Assembly (NCBI GenBank): GCA_947626285.1
Contig: CANQRR010000023.1
Coordinates: forward strand, 1 to 54,896
DNA: 54,896 nt
Reading direction: 5' to 3'
Source of the DNA: an uncultured Lachnospiraceae bacterium
Lineage (GTDB): Bacteria; Bacillota; Clostridia; Lachnospirales; Lachnospiraceae
The position numbers were made by a program, and so were the translations under genes. Of the stretch, positions 32,485-41,671 are shown piece after piece; positions within the stretch are counted from its first letter, which is position 1; every line of letters begins with the position of its first letter. Under the pieces are notes generated by a model. That model was not told the DNA's origin, ran no database searches, and saw only the letters and a list, made by a program, of their open reading frames with translations.

Positions 32485-34563
32485 ATGAAGGTTTACACAA
32501 CAGACAAGATCCGTAATGTTGTTATTCTTGGACACGGCGGATCCGGGAAGACGAGCCTTGTTGAGTCCATGGCGTATCTGTCAGGCATTACGAGCCGGCT
32601 TGGCAGCGTAGCTGAGGGAAACACGATCAGCGATTTTGATAAAGAAGAGATTAAGAGAAAATTTTCGATCAGCACATCCATGGTGCCGATCATCTGGGGC
32701 GACACGAAGATCAATGTTCTGGATACACCGGGTTATTTCGACTTCTTCGGCGAGGCCGAGGAGGCGGCAGCGGCGGCGGACGCGGCTGTCATCGTGGTGA
32801 ACGGTAAGAGCGGTGTGGAGGTAGGCACGCAGAAGGCGTGGGATCTCTGCGAGAAGTACAAGCTTCCGAGATTTTTCTATGTCTCTAATATGGACTTTGA
32901 CAATGCCAGCTACCGCAAGGTCGTCGAGGAGCTGACCGAACTGTACGGCAAGAAGATCGCTCCGATGAATCTGCCGATCCGCGAGGAGGAGAAGTTCGTC
33001 GGCTACGTCAATGTCGTGAAGATGGCGGGCAGACGTTATGTAAACAAGCAGGAGAAGGTTGAGTGCGAGATTCCGGATTATCTGAAAGAGTATCTGGATC
33101 AGTACCGCGAGAACCTGATCGAGGCGGTGGCCGAGACCAGCGAGGAGCTGATGGACCGCTACTTTAACGGCGAGGAGTTCTCCGAGGCGGAGATCGTTTC
33201 CGCGCTTCACACGAACGTTTCCGACTGTTCGATCGTGCCGGTGACGATGGGCGCGAGCCTGAACCTGCAGGGTATTCTGATCCTGCTTGACGATATCGTG
33301 AGCTACATGCCGTCGCCGGAGAAGCGCGCCATCGCGGGCGTCAACATGAAGACGAAGGAAGTCTTCGAGGCAAATTACGATTTCTCCAAGGCGAAATCTG
33401 CCTTTATCTGGAAGACGATCGTGGATCCGTTCATCGGCAAATACTCCATGATCAAGGTAGCATCCGGCGTGCTCAAGAACGACGACACGCTGTACAATGA
33501 GGCGACGGACAACGAAGAGCGCATCAGCAAGCTCTATGTGATGGAAGGCAGCAAGGCAGTCGAGGTGTCGGAGCTCCACGCGGGCGACATCGGCGCGATC
33601 GGTAAGCTGAACGCTTCCACGGGCGACACGCTTTCCACGAAGGCGACTCCGATCGCTTACGGCCGCATTTCCGTACCGGTACCGTATACATACAAGCGGT
33701 ACATGGCAAAGGCGAAGGGCGAGGAGGATAAGATCTCCCAGGCGCTTGCGAAGCTTGCGCAGGAGGATCTGACGATCAAGGTCGTAAATGACGGCGAGAA
33801 CCGCCAGACGCTGCTTTACGGTCTGGGCGACCAGCATCTGGATATCATCGTCAGCAAGCTTCTGACGAAGTATAAGGTGGACGTCGAGCTGACGAAGCCG
33901 AAGGTGGCGTTCCGCGAGACGATCCGCAAGAGCTCCGATGTGGACTCCAAGTACAAGAAGCAGTCCGGCGGACACGGCCAGTACGGTCATGTCAAGATGC
34001 GCTTCTCACCGCTTGACTCCCTTGAGACCCCGTATGAGTTTGAGCAGGAAGTCGTAGGCGGCGCGGTGCCGAAGAACTACTTCCCGGCCGTTGAGAAGGG
34101 AATCCAGGATTCTGTGGTGAAGGGTCCGCTTGCAGGGTACCCGGTAGTCGGTGTGAAGGCTGTGCTCTACGATGGTTCTTACCATCCGGTGGACTCCTCC
34201 GAGATGGCGTTCAAGACCGCGGCGAGTCAGGCGTTCAAGAAGGGCTTCATGGAGGCAGGACCGGTTCTGCTTGAGCCGATCGCGTCGATGAAGGTCACGG
34301 TTCCGGATAAGTTCACGGGCGATGTGATGGGCGATCTGAACAAGAGACGCGGCCGCGTGCTTGGCATGAACCCGGATCACAAGGGCAACACGATCATCGA
34401 GGCGGACGTTCCGATGTCCGAACTGTATGGCTACTCCACGCAGCTTCGCTCCATGACGGGCGGCAGCGGCGACTACTCTTATGAGTTCGCGCGCTATGAG
34501 CAGGCTCCGAATGATGTGCAGGAGCGCGAGATCGCGGCACGGCAGAACGCGGACGAGGAGTAA
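32485..34563 (+). CDS. Elongation factor G-like translational GTPase
   Basis: The 692-residue protein has the EF-G domain order: GTPase (about 1-265), a beta-barrel domain II, and EF-G III-V domains, including YKKQSGGHGQYGHV and ending in the RGRVLGMNPDHKGNT region. The P-loop is GHGGSGKT and G3 is DTPGYFDF. The G4 motif is SNMD (residues 134-137) in place of canonical NKMD, and switch I is divergent. It is therefore the EF-G-like paralogue (FusA2 type), not the main fusA, which normally sits with rpsL, rpsG and tuf. Its role is unknown; ribosome rescue or recycling is possible. The ATG at 32485 follows GGAGG. It is a single-gene unit. Confidence 0.85.
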   Translation: MKVYTTDKIRNVVILGHGGSGKTSLVESMAYLSGITSRLGSVAEGNTISDFDKEEIKRKFSISTSMVPIIWGDTKINVLDTPGYFDFFGEAEEAAAAADAAVIVVNGKSGVEVGTQKAWDLCEKYKLPRFFYVSNMDFDNASYRKVVEELTELYGKKIAPMNLPIREEEKFVGYVNVVKMAGRRYVNKQEKVECEIPDYLKEYLDQYRENLIEAVAETSEELMDRYFNGEEFSEAEIVSALHTNVSDCSIVPVTMGASLNLQGILILLDDIVSYMPSPEKRAIAGVNMKTKEVFEANYDFSKAKSAFIWKTIVDPFIGKYSMIKVASGVLKNDDTLYNEATDNEERISKLYVMEGSKAVEVSELHAGDIGAIGKLNASTGDTLSTKATPIAYGRISVPVPYTYKRYMAKAKGEEDKISQALAKLAQEDLTIKVVNDGENRQTLLYGLGDQHLDIIVSKLLTKYKVDVELTKPKVAFRETIRKSSDVDSKYKKQSGGHGQYGHVKMRFSPLDSLETPYEFEQEVVGGAVPKNYFPAVEKGIQDSVVKGPLAGYPVVGVKAVLYDGSYHPVDSSEMAFKTAASQAFKKGFMEAGPVLLEPIASMKVTVPDKFTGDVMGDLNKRRGRVLGMNPDHKGNTIIEADVPMSELYGYSTQLRSMTGGSGDYSYEFARYEQAPNDVQEREIAARQNADEE

Positions 34564-34634
34564 GAGATACGTCCTGATTTAGGCAGTCTGTAAAAGCGGT
34601 TCAGAGAAGACGACAATTGAAATATGTCATTCAC

Positions 34635-34670
34635 AGGAGCAGAGGCAGAGAGGCCGCTGCTCCTTGTTTG
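34635..34670 (+). terminator. Terminator after the EF-G-like gene
   Basis: An 8-bp stem AGGAGCAG (34635-34642) with CTGCTCCT (34657-34664) is followed by TGTTTG. Confidence 0.65.
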
Positions 34671-34694
34671 TACCGGCACTTTTTGAAAAGCGGT

Positions 34695-35375
34695 TTATAC
34701 CGGATCAAGCGTGTCGGCCACGAGCTTCGCGAGACAGTTGTGGCCCTTGTCCGTCAGGTGGACGCCGTCTGTGGTGACGGCGGAAAGGCCGACTTGTCCG
34801 GCAAGTCTGTCGAGGGCAGCCTGGGTCGGGACGTATCGCGCGCTATAGAAGTCTGTGATCGTCTCTTGGATGCGGTCCCGCACTTCCTGGAGAACCGGGA
34901 GCCAGAGTTCGCGCGCCTGCGGGATTGGAAAGAGAAACGGCTCCAACAGCAGGATTCGGGAGACTGGGGATGCTGTATCGGACGGCAAAGTGGGAATATT
35001 CAGGACTTGTCCGTAAGCGGATGGCGTCTGTGCGCAGACTGTGCCGGTCAACTCACAAAGAAGCGTCCGCAGCGCTGCCATGGATCCAGTCAGAAACGCG
35101 GAAGCGTCCGCATCCCTGCCTGCCTCTTTAAAGTCGGCGGCCATACCCACATCGTTGATCCCGCAGGTCATGATGACGCAGTCGTACCTGTTCTGCGCGT
35201 ACATCAGCCGCCATTTGCGCAGCACATCCGGGAAGGTGAAGCCGTCCGTGCCTCCGTTCGCGGCGCACACACCCGGCAGATGCGAGAGCTTTTTCACATA
35301 TCCGTTTCCCAGATCGTCTCCGGTAAAGCTGTGACCGCAGTCGGTGATGCTGTCACCGAGAAAGAGAATGTTCAT
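34695..35375 (-). CDS. SGNH/GDSL-type hydrolase
   Basis: The 226-residue protein has the four SGNH blocks: GDSIT with nucleophile Ser9, a Gly-rich block (AANGGTDGFT), GINDVG, and the late TTDGVHLT with the Asp-His pair. It lacks a signal peptide, so it probably acts in the cytoplasm on an ester such as an acetylated sugar or lysophospholipid; the substrate cannot be read. It stands alone on the minus strand between the EF-G-like gene and the SCIFF cluster. Confidence 0.85.
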   Translation of the reverse strand: MNILFLGDSITDCGHSFTGDDLGNGYVKKLSHLPGVCAANGGTDGFTFPDVLRKWRLMYAQNRYDCVIMTCGINDVGMAADFKEAGRDADASAFLTGSMAALRTLLCELTGTVCAQTPSAYGQVLNIPTLPSDTASPVSRILLLEPFLFPIPQARELWLPVLQEVRDRIQETITDFYSARYVPTQAALDRLAGQVGLSAVTTDGVHLTDKGHNCLAKLVADTLDPV

Positions 35376-35529
35376 AGACAGTTTTTCCTTTCAGAGAGTA
35401 TGACAGTGCACAATGCAAGTATACACCGTTCTTTTTCGTTCGGAAAGCCGTTATTTCATTCTGCATTTCATTTCTGCCGCATTCCTTCCAAATCTTTTCA
35501 GAAAAAGTCTTTTATTTTCGGAAGTTCTG

Positions 35530-35538
35530 TGTTACAAT
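35530..35538 (+). promoter_or_regulatory. Extended -10 promoter of the SCIFF operon
   Basis: TG, one base, then TACAAT (35533-35538) forms an extended -10; the -35 (TTTTAT) is poor. A GC-rich leader of about 130 bases precedes the precursor gene. Bases 35376-35529 hold nothing else I can support. Confidence 0.5.
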
Positions 35539-35673
35539 ACCAAACAGGGTCGGCCACAGAAAGATATAGGATTGTTCAGACCGAAACGAGGCCCGCGATA
35601 CGGCTGGGTAAACGACGGTACCGGACGATAGGCGCTTGGCCGCTGAAATCATGAGGATAAGGAGAACACAGAC

Positions 35674-35817
35674 ATGAAGCATATCAAGACGCTGAACACA
35701 AAACCGTTACAGAGCACGCTGAAGAAGGGCGGCTGCGGCGAGTGCCAGACCTCCTGCCAGTCCGCGTGCAAGACTTCCTGCACGGTAGGCAATCAGACCT
35801 GCGAGCAGAGCAAATAG
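35674..35817 (+). CDS. Six-cysteine RiPP precursor peptide (SCIFF)
   Basis: The 47-residue peptide starts MKHIKTLNTKPLQST and ends with a core holding six cysteines at residues 21, 24, 28, 32, 36 and 43, interspersed with Thr and Ser. This is the SCIFF family (six cysteines in forty-five residues), a ribosomally made and post-translationally modified peptide. Its radical SAM maturase forms thioether cross-links from Cys to other residues, the ranthipeptide class. A GGATAAGGAG site precedes the ATG. The maturase follows after a 136-base spacer with hairpins. The family is nearly universal in Clostridia and its function is unresolved. Confidence 0.95.
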   Translation: MKHIKTLNTKPLQSTLKKGGCGECQTSCQSACKTSCTVGNQTCEQSK

Positions 35818-35863
35818 GATAGGTGCCAGACCAACGACAAACAAAATAAGTGTCAGACCACAG

Positions 35864-35884
35864 GCAGCGGATCAGCTTCGCTGC
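35864..35884 (+). other. Hairpin between the SCIFF precursor and maturase genes
   Basis: GCAGCG (35864-35869) pairs with CGCTGC (35879-35884); TTGTCTGTTG follows. It may limit read-through, giving more precursor than maturase. Confidence 0.45.
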
Positions 35885-35953
35885 TTGTCTGTTGCAGACA
35901 GCGCTTTGCGGTGCCGGCAGCGGTCTGTGTTCTGACAGGAGAGGAGTCTGTCA

Positions 35954-37480
35954 TTGATCCATCAATACAGGAACAACGGATATAACATCGTTCTGGATGT
36001 GAACAGCGGCTCCGTCCATGTGGTGGACGAGCTGGTGTACGAGGTGATCGAGCTCCTGCTGAAGAAGTGTCCGGAGCGCAAGATCGTGCAGGCGATGCAC
36101 AAGATCGTCGAGAAAGTGGAAAGCCAGACAGACACAGAGGATGAGTCCGCGGCCGAAGCGGATGCGCCGGGGCAGGCGGATGGCAGGGCAGAGCGGCAGG
36201 CTCTGGACGGTTCGGAGCAGCTGCCGGGGACAGGTCTTCTGACCGAGATCATGGAGGAGCTGATCACGAAGTATCCGGCAGATGAGATCGGCGAGGCGCT
36301 GCAGGAGTGCAGGATGCTTGCGGACGCCGGCGTGCTGTTCACAGAGGATGTGTACGAGAACGCGATCACCGATTACAAGGCGCGAAAGACCGTAGTCAAG
36401 GCATTGTGCCTGCACATTGCGCACGACTGCAACCTTGCCTGCAAGTACTGCTTCGCGGAAGAAGGCGAGTATCACGGAAGACGCGCGCTGATGAGCTATG
36501 AAGTCGGGAAGAAGGCCCTTGACTTTCTGATCGCGAATTCCGGGGATCGCAGGAATCTTGAGGTTGATTTTTTCGGCGGCGAGCCGCTGATGAACTGGCA
36601 GGTCGTGAAAGACCTGGTCGCGTACGGCAGGGAGCAGGAGAAGCTGCACAATAAAAATTTCCGCTTTACGCTGACGACGAACGGCGTGCTCCTAAACGAC
36701 GAGATCATGGAGTTTTGCAACCGCGAGATGGCGAACGTGGTGCTTTCGATAGACGGACGAAAGGAAGTGCACGACCGCATGCGGCCGTTCCGCGGGGGAA
36801 AGGGCAGCTACGATCTGATCCTCCCGAAGTTCAAGAAGTTCGCGGATAGCAGGGGACAGCAGAAATACTACGTCCGCGGGACGTTTACCCATAATAATCT
36901 GGATTTTGCCAACGACGTCCTGCATCTGGCGGACGAGGGCTTTGAGCAGATCTCCGTCGAGCCTGTGGTGGCTCCGGCTACGGAGGACTACGCGCTCCGC
37001 GAGGAGGATCTGCCGACGATCTTCGCGGAATACGATCGCCTGGCGGCCGAGATGGTGAAGCGGGAGAAAGAGGGACGCGGATTTACATTCTTCCACTATA
37101 TGATCGACTTGAGCGGCGGGCCGTGCGTGTACAAGCGTCTGTCCGGCTGCGGGTCCGGCACGGAATACCTGGCCGTGACGCCGTGGGGAGACCTGTACCC
37201 CTGCCATCAGTTTGTCGGAGTCGACAAATATTTGATGGGAAATGTGGACGAGGGCATCACAAAGCCTGAGATCGTGGACGAGTTCAAGTGCTGCAACGTC
37301 TACACGAAGGAGAAGTGCCGCAATTGCTTCGCAAAGTTCTACTGCAGCGGTGGTTGCGCAGCGAACTCCTATAATTTCCACGGGACGATCCGGGACGCCT
37401 ACGACATCGGCTGCGAGCTCCAGCGCAAGCGCGTGGAGTGTGCGATCATGATCAAGGCGGCACTGGCGGAGGGAAAATAG
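35954..37480 (+). CDS. SCIFF radical SAM maturase (thioether-forming)
   Basis: This enzyme binds the SCIFF leader and installs Cys thioether links. The 508-residue protein starts at TTG (35954), set by GGAGAGGAG 7 bases upstream and the family's opening NGYNIVLDVNSG. An N-terminal precursor-recognition region (about 1-140) precedes the radical SAM motif CNLACKYC (Cys159, Cys163, Cys166). FFGGEPLMNW follows, then a C-terminal SPASM domain with many cysteines (CKCCNVYTKEKCRNC-type cluster, YCSGGCAANSY) for auxiliary iron-sulfur clusters. An acidic insert of about 40 residues (about 56-95, Ala/Glu/Asp/Gln rich) splits the recognition region, making the protein longer than usual. It is followed by secDF. 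Confidence 0.95.
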   Translation: MIHQYRNNGYNIVLDVNSGSVHVVDELVYEVIELLLKKCPERKIVQAMHKIVEKVESQTDTEDESAAEADAPGQADGRAERQALDGSEQLPGTGLLTEIMEELITKYPADEIGEALQECRMLADAGVLFTEDVYENAITDYKARKTVVKALCLHIAHDCNLACKYCFAEEGEYHGRRALMSYEVGKKALDFLIANSGDRRNLEVDFFGGEPLMNWQVVKDLVAYGREQEKLHNKNFRFTLTTNGVLLNDEIMEFCNREMANVVLSIDGRKEVHDRMRPFRGGKGSYDLILPKFKKFADSRGQQKYYVRGTFTHNNLDFANDVLHLADEGFEQISVEPVVAPATEDYALREEDLPTIFAEYDRLAAEMVKREKEGRGFTFFHYMIDLSGGPCVYKRLSGCGSGTEYLAVTPWGDLYPCHQFVGVDKYLMGNVDEGITKPEIVDEFKCCNVYTKEKCRNCFAKFYCSGGCAANSYNFHGTIRDAYDIGCELQRKRVECAIMIKAALAEGK

Positions 37481-37545
37481 TTTTGTAATACATACGGCGA
37501 TCGCCAAAGTGCGGCCGCCGCAAAGAAATAAAGGAGATAACGATC

Positions 37546-39696
37546 ATGAACAAGAAAAAAGCTACATGGACACTTGCAGGTCTGCTGGTGGTGCTGGTGC
37601 TTCTGGTGTATGTATCAGTGTTCGGTATCGGCAAGACCGGGACAGGCGCGGCAAAGAATATCATTCTGGGCCTTGACCTTTCCGGCGGCGTGAGCATCAC
37701 ATATCAGGCGGTGGACGACAATCCGTCGGCCGAGGATATGAATGATACGAAGTACAAGCTTCAGCAGCGTGTCGACGGTTACAGCACCGAAGCGCAGGTC
37801 TATCAGGAGGGCACGAACCGGATCAACATCGAGATTCCGGGCGTGAGCGACGCGAACGCAATCCTGGAGGAGCTGGGCAAGCCGGGTTCGCTGGAATTCC
37901 AGCTTGAGGACGGTACGGTTGTTCTGGACGGTTCCCAGGTGGACAACGCGCAGGCCGCGCAACAGCAGGATAACATGGGCAACCGCGAGTACGTGGTAGA
38001 GCTTGATCTGAACAGCGAAGGCACGAAGGCGTTTGCGGACGCGACGGCGGCCAACGTCGGAAAGCAGATCAAGATCGTCTACGACGGCGAGGTCATCAGC
38101 GCACCGGTCGTCAACGAGGCGATTCCGGGAGGCACGGCCATCATCTCCGGCAGCTTTACGGCGGAGTCGGCACAGAACCTTGCCTCTTCGATCCGTATCG
38201 GGTCCCTGTCCCTTGAGCTGGAGGAGATCCGCTCCACAGTGGTGGGCGCGCAGCTGGGCGAGGACGCGATCCGCACGAGCCTGATCGCGGGCGCGATCGG
38301 CCTGGCGCTTGTCATCATCTTCATGATCATTGTATACGCGCTTCCGGGCGTGGTAGCAGGTCTTTCCCTGCTGATCTATGTGGGACTGATGCTGTTATCC
38401 ATAAATGCGCTTAATCTGACGCTGACGCTGCCGGGCATCGCAGGTATCATCCTGACGATCGGTATGGCGGTCGACGCGAACGTTATCATCTATGCGCGTA
38501 TCCGCGAGGAGATCGCGGACGGCAAGGCAGTGAAGCCGGCGATCAAGACCGGTTTCCAGAAAGCGCTCTCCGCAATTCTGGACGGCAACATCACGACGCT
38601 GATTGCGGCGTTCGTGCTGAATCTGCTCGGCACCGGCAGCGTGAAGGGCTTTGCCCAGACGCTTGCGCTTGGTATCGTCCTGTCGATGTTCACGGCTCTG
38701 GTGATCTCCAGACTGCTGGTGAACGCGCTGTATGAGGTTGGCTTCAAGGATGAAAAGTATTACGGAAGAGCAAAGGAGATTAAGCCGATTGATTTCATCG
38801 GAAAGAGAAATATGTTCTTTATCATTTCGCTGGTGCTGATTCTGGTCGGCCCGGTGATGATGGGAATCAACGCCGCAGCGGGCAAGGGCGCGCTGAACCT
38901 GAGCATGGACTTCCGCGGAGGTACCGCTACGAGCGTTCTGTTCAATGAGGACCTCTCCATCGACCAGATCGATGCGGACGTGAAGCCGCTCATCCGCGAC
39001 ATCATCGGGGACGCGGAGATTCAGACGCAGAAGGTGGCAGGCTCCAACGAGGTCAACATCAAGACGCGTGTGCTCACCGTGGACGAGCGTGAGAAGGTAT
39101 CCGCTGCGATCCAGGAGACCTACGACATCGACAAGAAGGCGATCAACTTCGAGACAATCTCCTCCATCGTAAGTAATGAGATGCGTCAGGATGCGGTGAT
39201 CGCGGTGATCGTGGCAGCGCTCTGCATGCTGGTCTACATCTGGTTCCGTTTCAAGGATATCCGCTTCGCGGGTAGCGCGGTGCTTGCGCTTCTGCACGAC
39301 GTGTTGGTCGTGTTCGCCTGCTACGCGCTAGTGCGCATCTCCGTGGGCAATACGTTCATCGCTTGTATGCTGACCATCGTAGGTTATTCGATCAACGCGA
39401 CGATCGTCATCTTCGACCGTATCCGTGAGAACATGAAGCTGATGAAGAAATCTTCTCTTGCGGACATCGTGAACGCGAGTATCACGCAGACGCTGACGAG
39501 AAGTATCTACACTTCCGTGACAACGTTCATCACGATCGCGGTGCTGTACATTCTTGGCGTGGCGACGATCAAGGAGTTTGCGCTTCCGCTGATCGTCGGC
39601 GTGGTGGCCGGCGGCTATTCCTCCGTCTGCGTCACGGGCGGCCTGTGGTATCTGCTGAAGACCAAAGTCGGCGCGAAGGCGGCAGCGGCGAAGTAA
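37546..39696 (+). CDS. secDF: Fused protein translocase subunit SecDF
   Basis: SecDF uses the proton motive force to help pull secreted proteins through SecYEG. The 716-residue polypeptide fuses SecD (about 1-405) and SecF (about 420-716). SecD has one N-terminal membrane segment, a periplasmic-side domain and five more segments, with the motif GMAVDANVIIYARIREE. The SecF half has SMDFRGGT and GYSINATIVIFDRIREN. In the SecF motif the residue usually Asp (GYSxND) is Ala618. The gene follows the SCIFF maturase by 65 bases. This linkage is a known feature of SCIFF loci and may indicate that the peptide is exported, but that is inference. Confidence 0.92.
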   Translation: MNKKKATWTLAGLLVVLVLLVYVSVFGIGKTGTGAAKNIILGLDLSGGVSITYQAVDDNPSAEDMNDTKYKLQQRVDGYSTEAQVYQEGTNRINIEIPGVSDANAILEELGKPGSLEFQLEDGTVVLDGSQVDNAQAAQQQDNMGNREYVVELDLNSEGTKAFADATAANVGKQIKIVYDGEVISAPVVNEAIPGGTAIISGSFTAESAQNLASSIRIGSLSLELEEIRSTVVGAQLGEDAIRTSLIAGAIGLALVIIFMIIVYALPGVVAGLSLLIYVGLMLLSINALNLTLTLPGIAGIILTIGMAVDANVIIYARIREEIADGKAVKPAIKTGFQKALSAILDGNITTLIAAFVLNLLGTGSVKGFAQTLALGIVLSMFTALVISRLLVNALYEVGFKDEKYYGRAKEIKPIDFIGKRNMFFIISLVLILVGPVMMGINAAAGKGALNLSMDFRGGTATSVLFNEDLSIDQIDADVKPLIRDIIGDAEIQTQKVAGSNEVNIKTRVLTVDEREKVSAAIQETYDIDKKAINFETISSIVSNEMRQDAVIAVIVAALCMLVYIWFRFKDIRFAGSAVLALLHDVLVVFACYALVRISVGNTFIACMLTIVGYSINATIVIFDRIRENMKLMKKSSLADIVNASITQTLTRSIYTSVTTFITIAVLYILGVATIKEFALPLIVGVVAGGYSSVCVTGGLWYLLKTKVGAKAAAAK

Positions 39697-39710
39697 AATT
39701 GGAACAATTG

Positions 39711-39762
39711 AAAGGGCAAGAGCGTTTCCGGGGTTATCCCCGGAATGCCTTGCCCTTTTTTC
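39711..39762 (+). terminator. Terminator after secDF
   Basis: A 10-bp outer stem (39711-39720 with 39749-39758) encloses a 7-bp hairpin (TCCGGGG with CCCCGGA) and ends in TTTTTTC. It lies just before recJ, so recJ may depend on read-through or a promoter I cannot see. Confidence 0.85.
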
Positions 39763-39782
39763 TTAAGAACAGGAAGAGGACG

Positions 39783-41636
39783 ATGAATAAAAGGAAGAAG
39801 CAGGAAAAGTGGGTGATGACCGCGAAACATGCGGATTTCCGGGAGATCGCGCAGAAGTTCGGGATCGATCCGGTGACGGCGCGCATTCTCCGAAATCGGG
39901 ATGTGGTCGGTGATGAGGCGATCCGCAGGTATCTGAACGGGACACTGGCGGATCTGTACGCGCCGGAGCTTTTGAAGGGCTGCGTGGAGGCGGCGGAGCT
40001 TTTGAAGAAAAAGATCAGCGCGGGAAAACGCATCCGCATCATCGGCGACTATGACATCGACGGGGTGAACGCGACCTACATCCTCTACCGGACGATCCAA
40101 AGCTGTGGAGGCGATGTGGACTATGAGATCCCGGACCGCATGAAGGACGGTTACGGATTGAATGTGCACCTGCTGGAGCTGGCGGTGCAGGAGGGCGTCG
40201 ATACCGTCATCACCTGCGACAACGGGATTTCAGCGATCGAAGAGATCCGATACGCGAAGCAGAACGGTCTGACTGTGATCGTGACGGATCACCATGAGCC
40301 GAAATATGAAGTGATTGAGAATGAGCTTGCATCAGGAGAGCCTGAGAGCAGTGTGAGTGAGACAGACACTTCAGATGATGCGGATGTCTGTAGTGGGACA
40401 CGGAGCTATCTTCTCCCGGAAGCCGATGTGCTTGTGAACCCGAAGCAGCCGGGCTGCAGTTATCCGTTCAAAAAACTGTGCGGCGCGGCGGTGGCCTGGA
40501 AGGTGGCCTGCGCGCTGGGCCGGATCTGCGGGATCCCGGAAAGTGAGACGGAAGCGCTGCTGCCGTTTGTGGCGTTTGCGACAGTCGGCGATGTGATGGA
40601 CCTGGAGGACGAGAACCGTATCCTGGTGAAGGAAGGGCTGAAACGCATCGCGGCGACCGACAATGCCGGGCTTCGGGCGTTGATCGCGGCGAACGGGCTG
40701 GATGCGGCAGGAATCAGCGCCTATCATTTCGGTTTCGTGCTTGGTCCGTGCATCAACGCGAGCGGGAGGTTGGACACGGCGAGGCGCTCCGTGCGGCTGC
40801 TCCTTTCGCAGACGCGGGAAGAGGCGGAGCAGCTTGCCGAGCAGCTGAAGGCGTTGAACGATGAGCGAAAGCTGATGACAGAGCGGGCGGTCGAGGAAGC
40901 CTGCGCGCGTATCGACTCCGGAGAGTACGGGGACGACCGTGTGCTGGTCGTCTATCTGCCCGACTGTCATGAGAGCATTGCGGGGATCGTGGCCGGAAAA
41001 CTGAGGGAATATTATTACCGGCCCGTGTTTGTCGTGACGGACGCAAAAGAGGGGGCCAAGGGCTCCGGACGCTCCATCGAGACATATTCCATGTTTGACG
41101 AGATGGTAAAGTGCGGCGATGTGTTCACGAAGTACGGCGGTCATCCGATGGCGGCAGGCTTTTCCCTGGAGAAGGACAGGATTGAGGAAATGCGCCGCAG
41201 GCTGAACGAGAACTGCACGCTCAGTGAGCAGGATCTGGTTGAGAAAATCTGCATCGACGTCCCGATGCCGATCGATTACATAACGGAAGCTCTGGTGGAG
41301 CAGCTGGATCTCCTGGAGCCGTTCGGAAAGGGCAATGAGAAGCCGCTCTTCGCGGAGGCCGGGCTTACGCTTCTTAGCGCGCGCATCCTTGGAAAGAATG
41401 CGAACGTGCTGAAATTCCGCGTCCGCAACCAGACAGGGCGGATCATGGACGCCATGTACTTCGGAGAGATCGATGAAATGCGGACCTATCTGGAAGCGCG
41501 CTACGGGGCGCAGCGCGTGCAGGAACTCTTCTGGGGGCGGGGCGAAGGACTGACGCTTGACGTGACTTACTATCCGTCGATCAACGAGTACATGGGCAGG
41601 CGGACGCTGCAGATCGTGATCCGGAATTACCGTTGA
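39783..41636 (+). CDS. recJ: Single-stranded-DNA-specific exonuclease RecJ
   Basis: RecJ degrades single-stranded DNA 5' to 3' in recombination and repair. The 617-residue protein has the DHH motifs IIGDYDIDGVNATYILYR, TCDNG and VTDHHEP, the C-terminal DHHA1 part with GRSIETYSMFDE and YGGHPMAAGFSLE, and the late OB-like domain. I chose the ATG at 39783 behind GGAAGAGG; the long frame upstream overlaps secDF. An acidic, Ser/Thr-rich insert of about 30 residues follows the DHH motif (DNA about 40330-40425). Confidence 0.9.
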   Translation: MNKRKKQEKWVMTAKHADFREIAQKFGIDPVTARILRNRDVVGDEAIRRYLNGTLADLYAPELLKGCVEAAELLKKKISAGKRIRIIGDYDIDGVNATYILYRTIQSCGGDVDYEIPDRMKDGYGLNVHLLELAVQEGVDTVITCDNGISAIEEIRYAKQNGLTVIVTDHHEPKYEVIENELASGEPESSVSETDTSDDADVCSGTRSYLLPEADVLVNPKQPGCSYPFKKLCGAAVAWKVACALGRICGIPESETEALLPFVAFATVGDVMDLEDENRILVKEGLKRIAATDNAGLRALIAANGLDAAGISAYHFGFVLGPCINASGRLDTARRSVRLLLSQTREEAEQLAEQLKALNDERKLMTERAVEEACARIDSGEYGDDRVLVVYLPDCHESIAGIVAGKLREYYYRPVFVVTDAKEGAKGSGRSIETYSMFDEMVKCGDVFTKYGGHPMAAGFSLEKDRIEEMRRRLNENCTLSEQDLVEKICIDVPMPIDYITEALVEQLDLLEPFGKGNEKPLFAEAGLTLLSARILGKNANVLKFRVRNQTGRIMDAMYFGEIDEMRTYLEARYGAQRVQELFWGRGEGLTLDVTYYPSINEYMGRRTLQIVIRNYR

Positions 41637-41671
41637 TACGATCCTCCTGCGCCGGACTGCAGAGCCTATTT

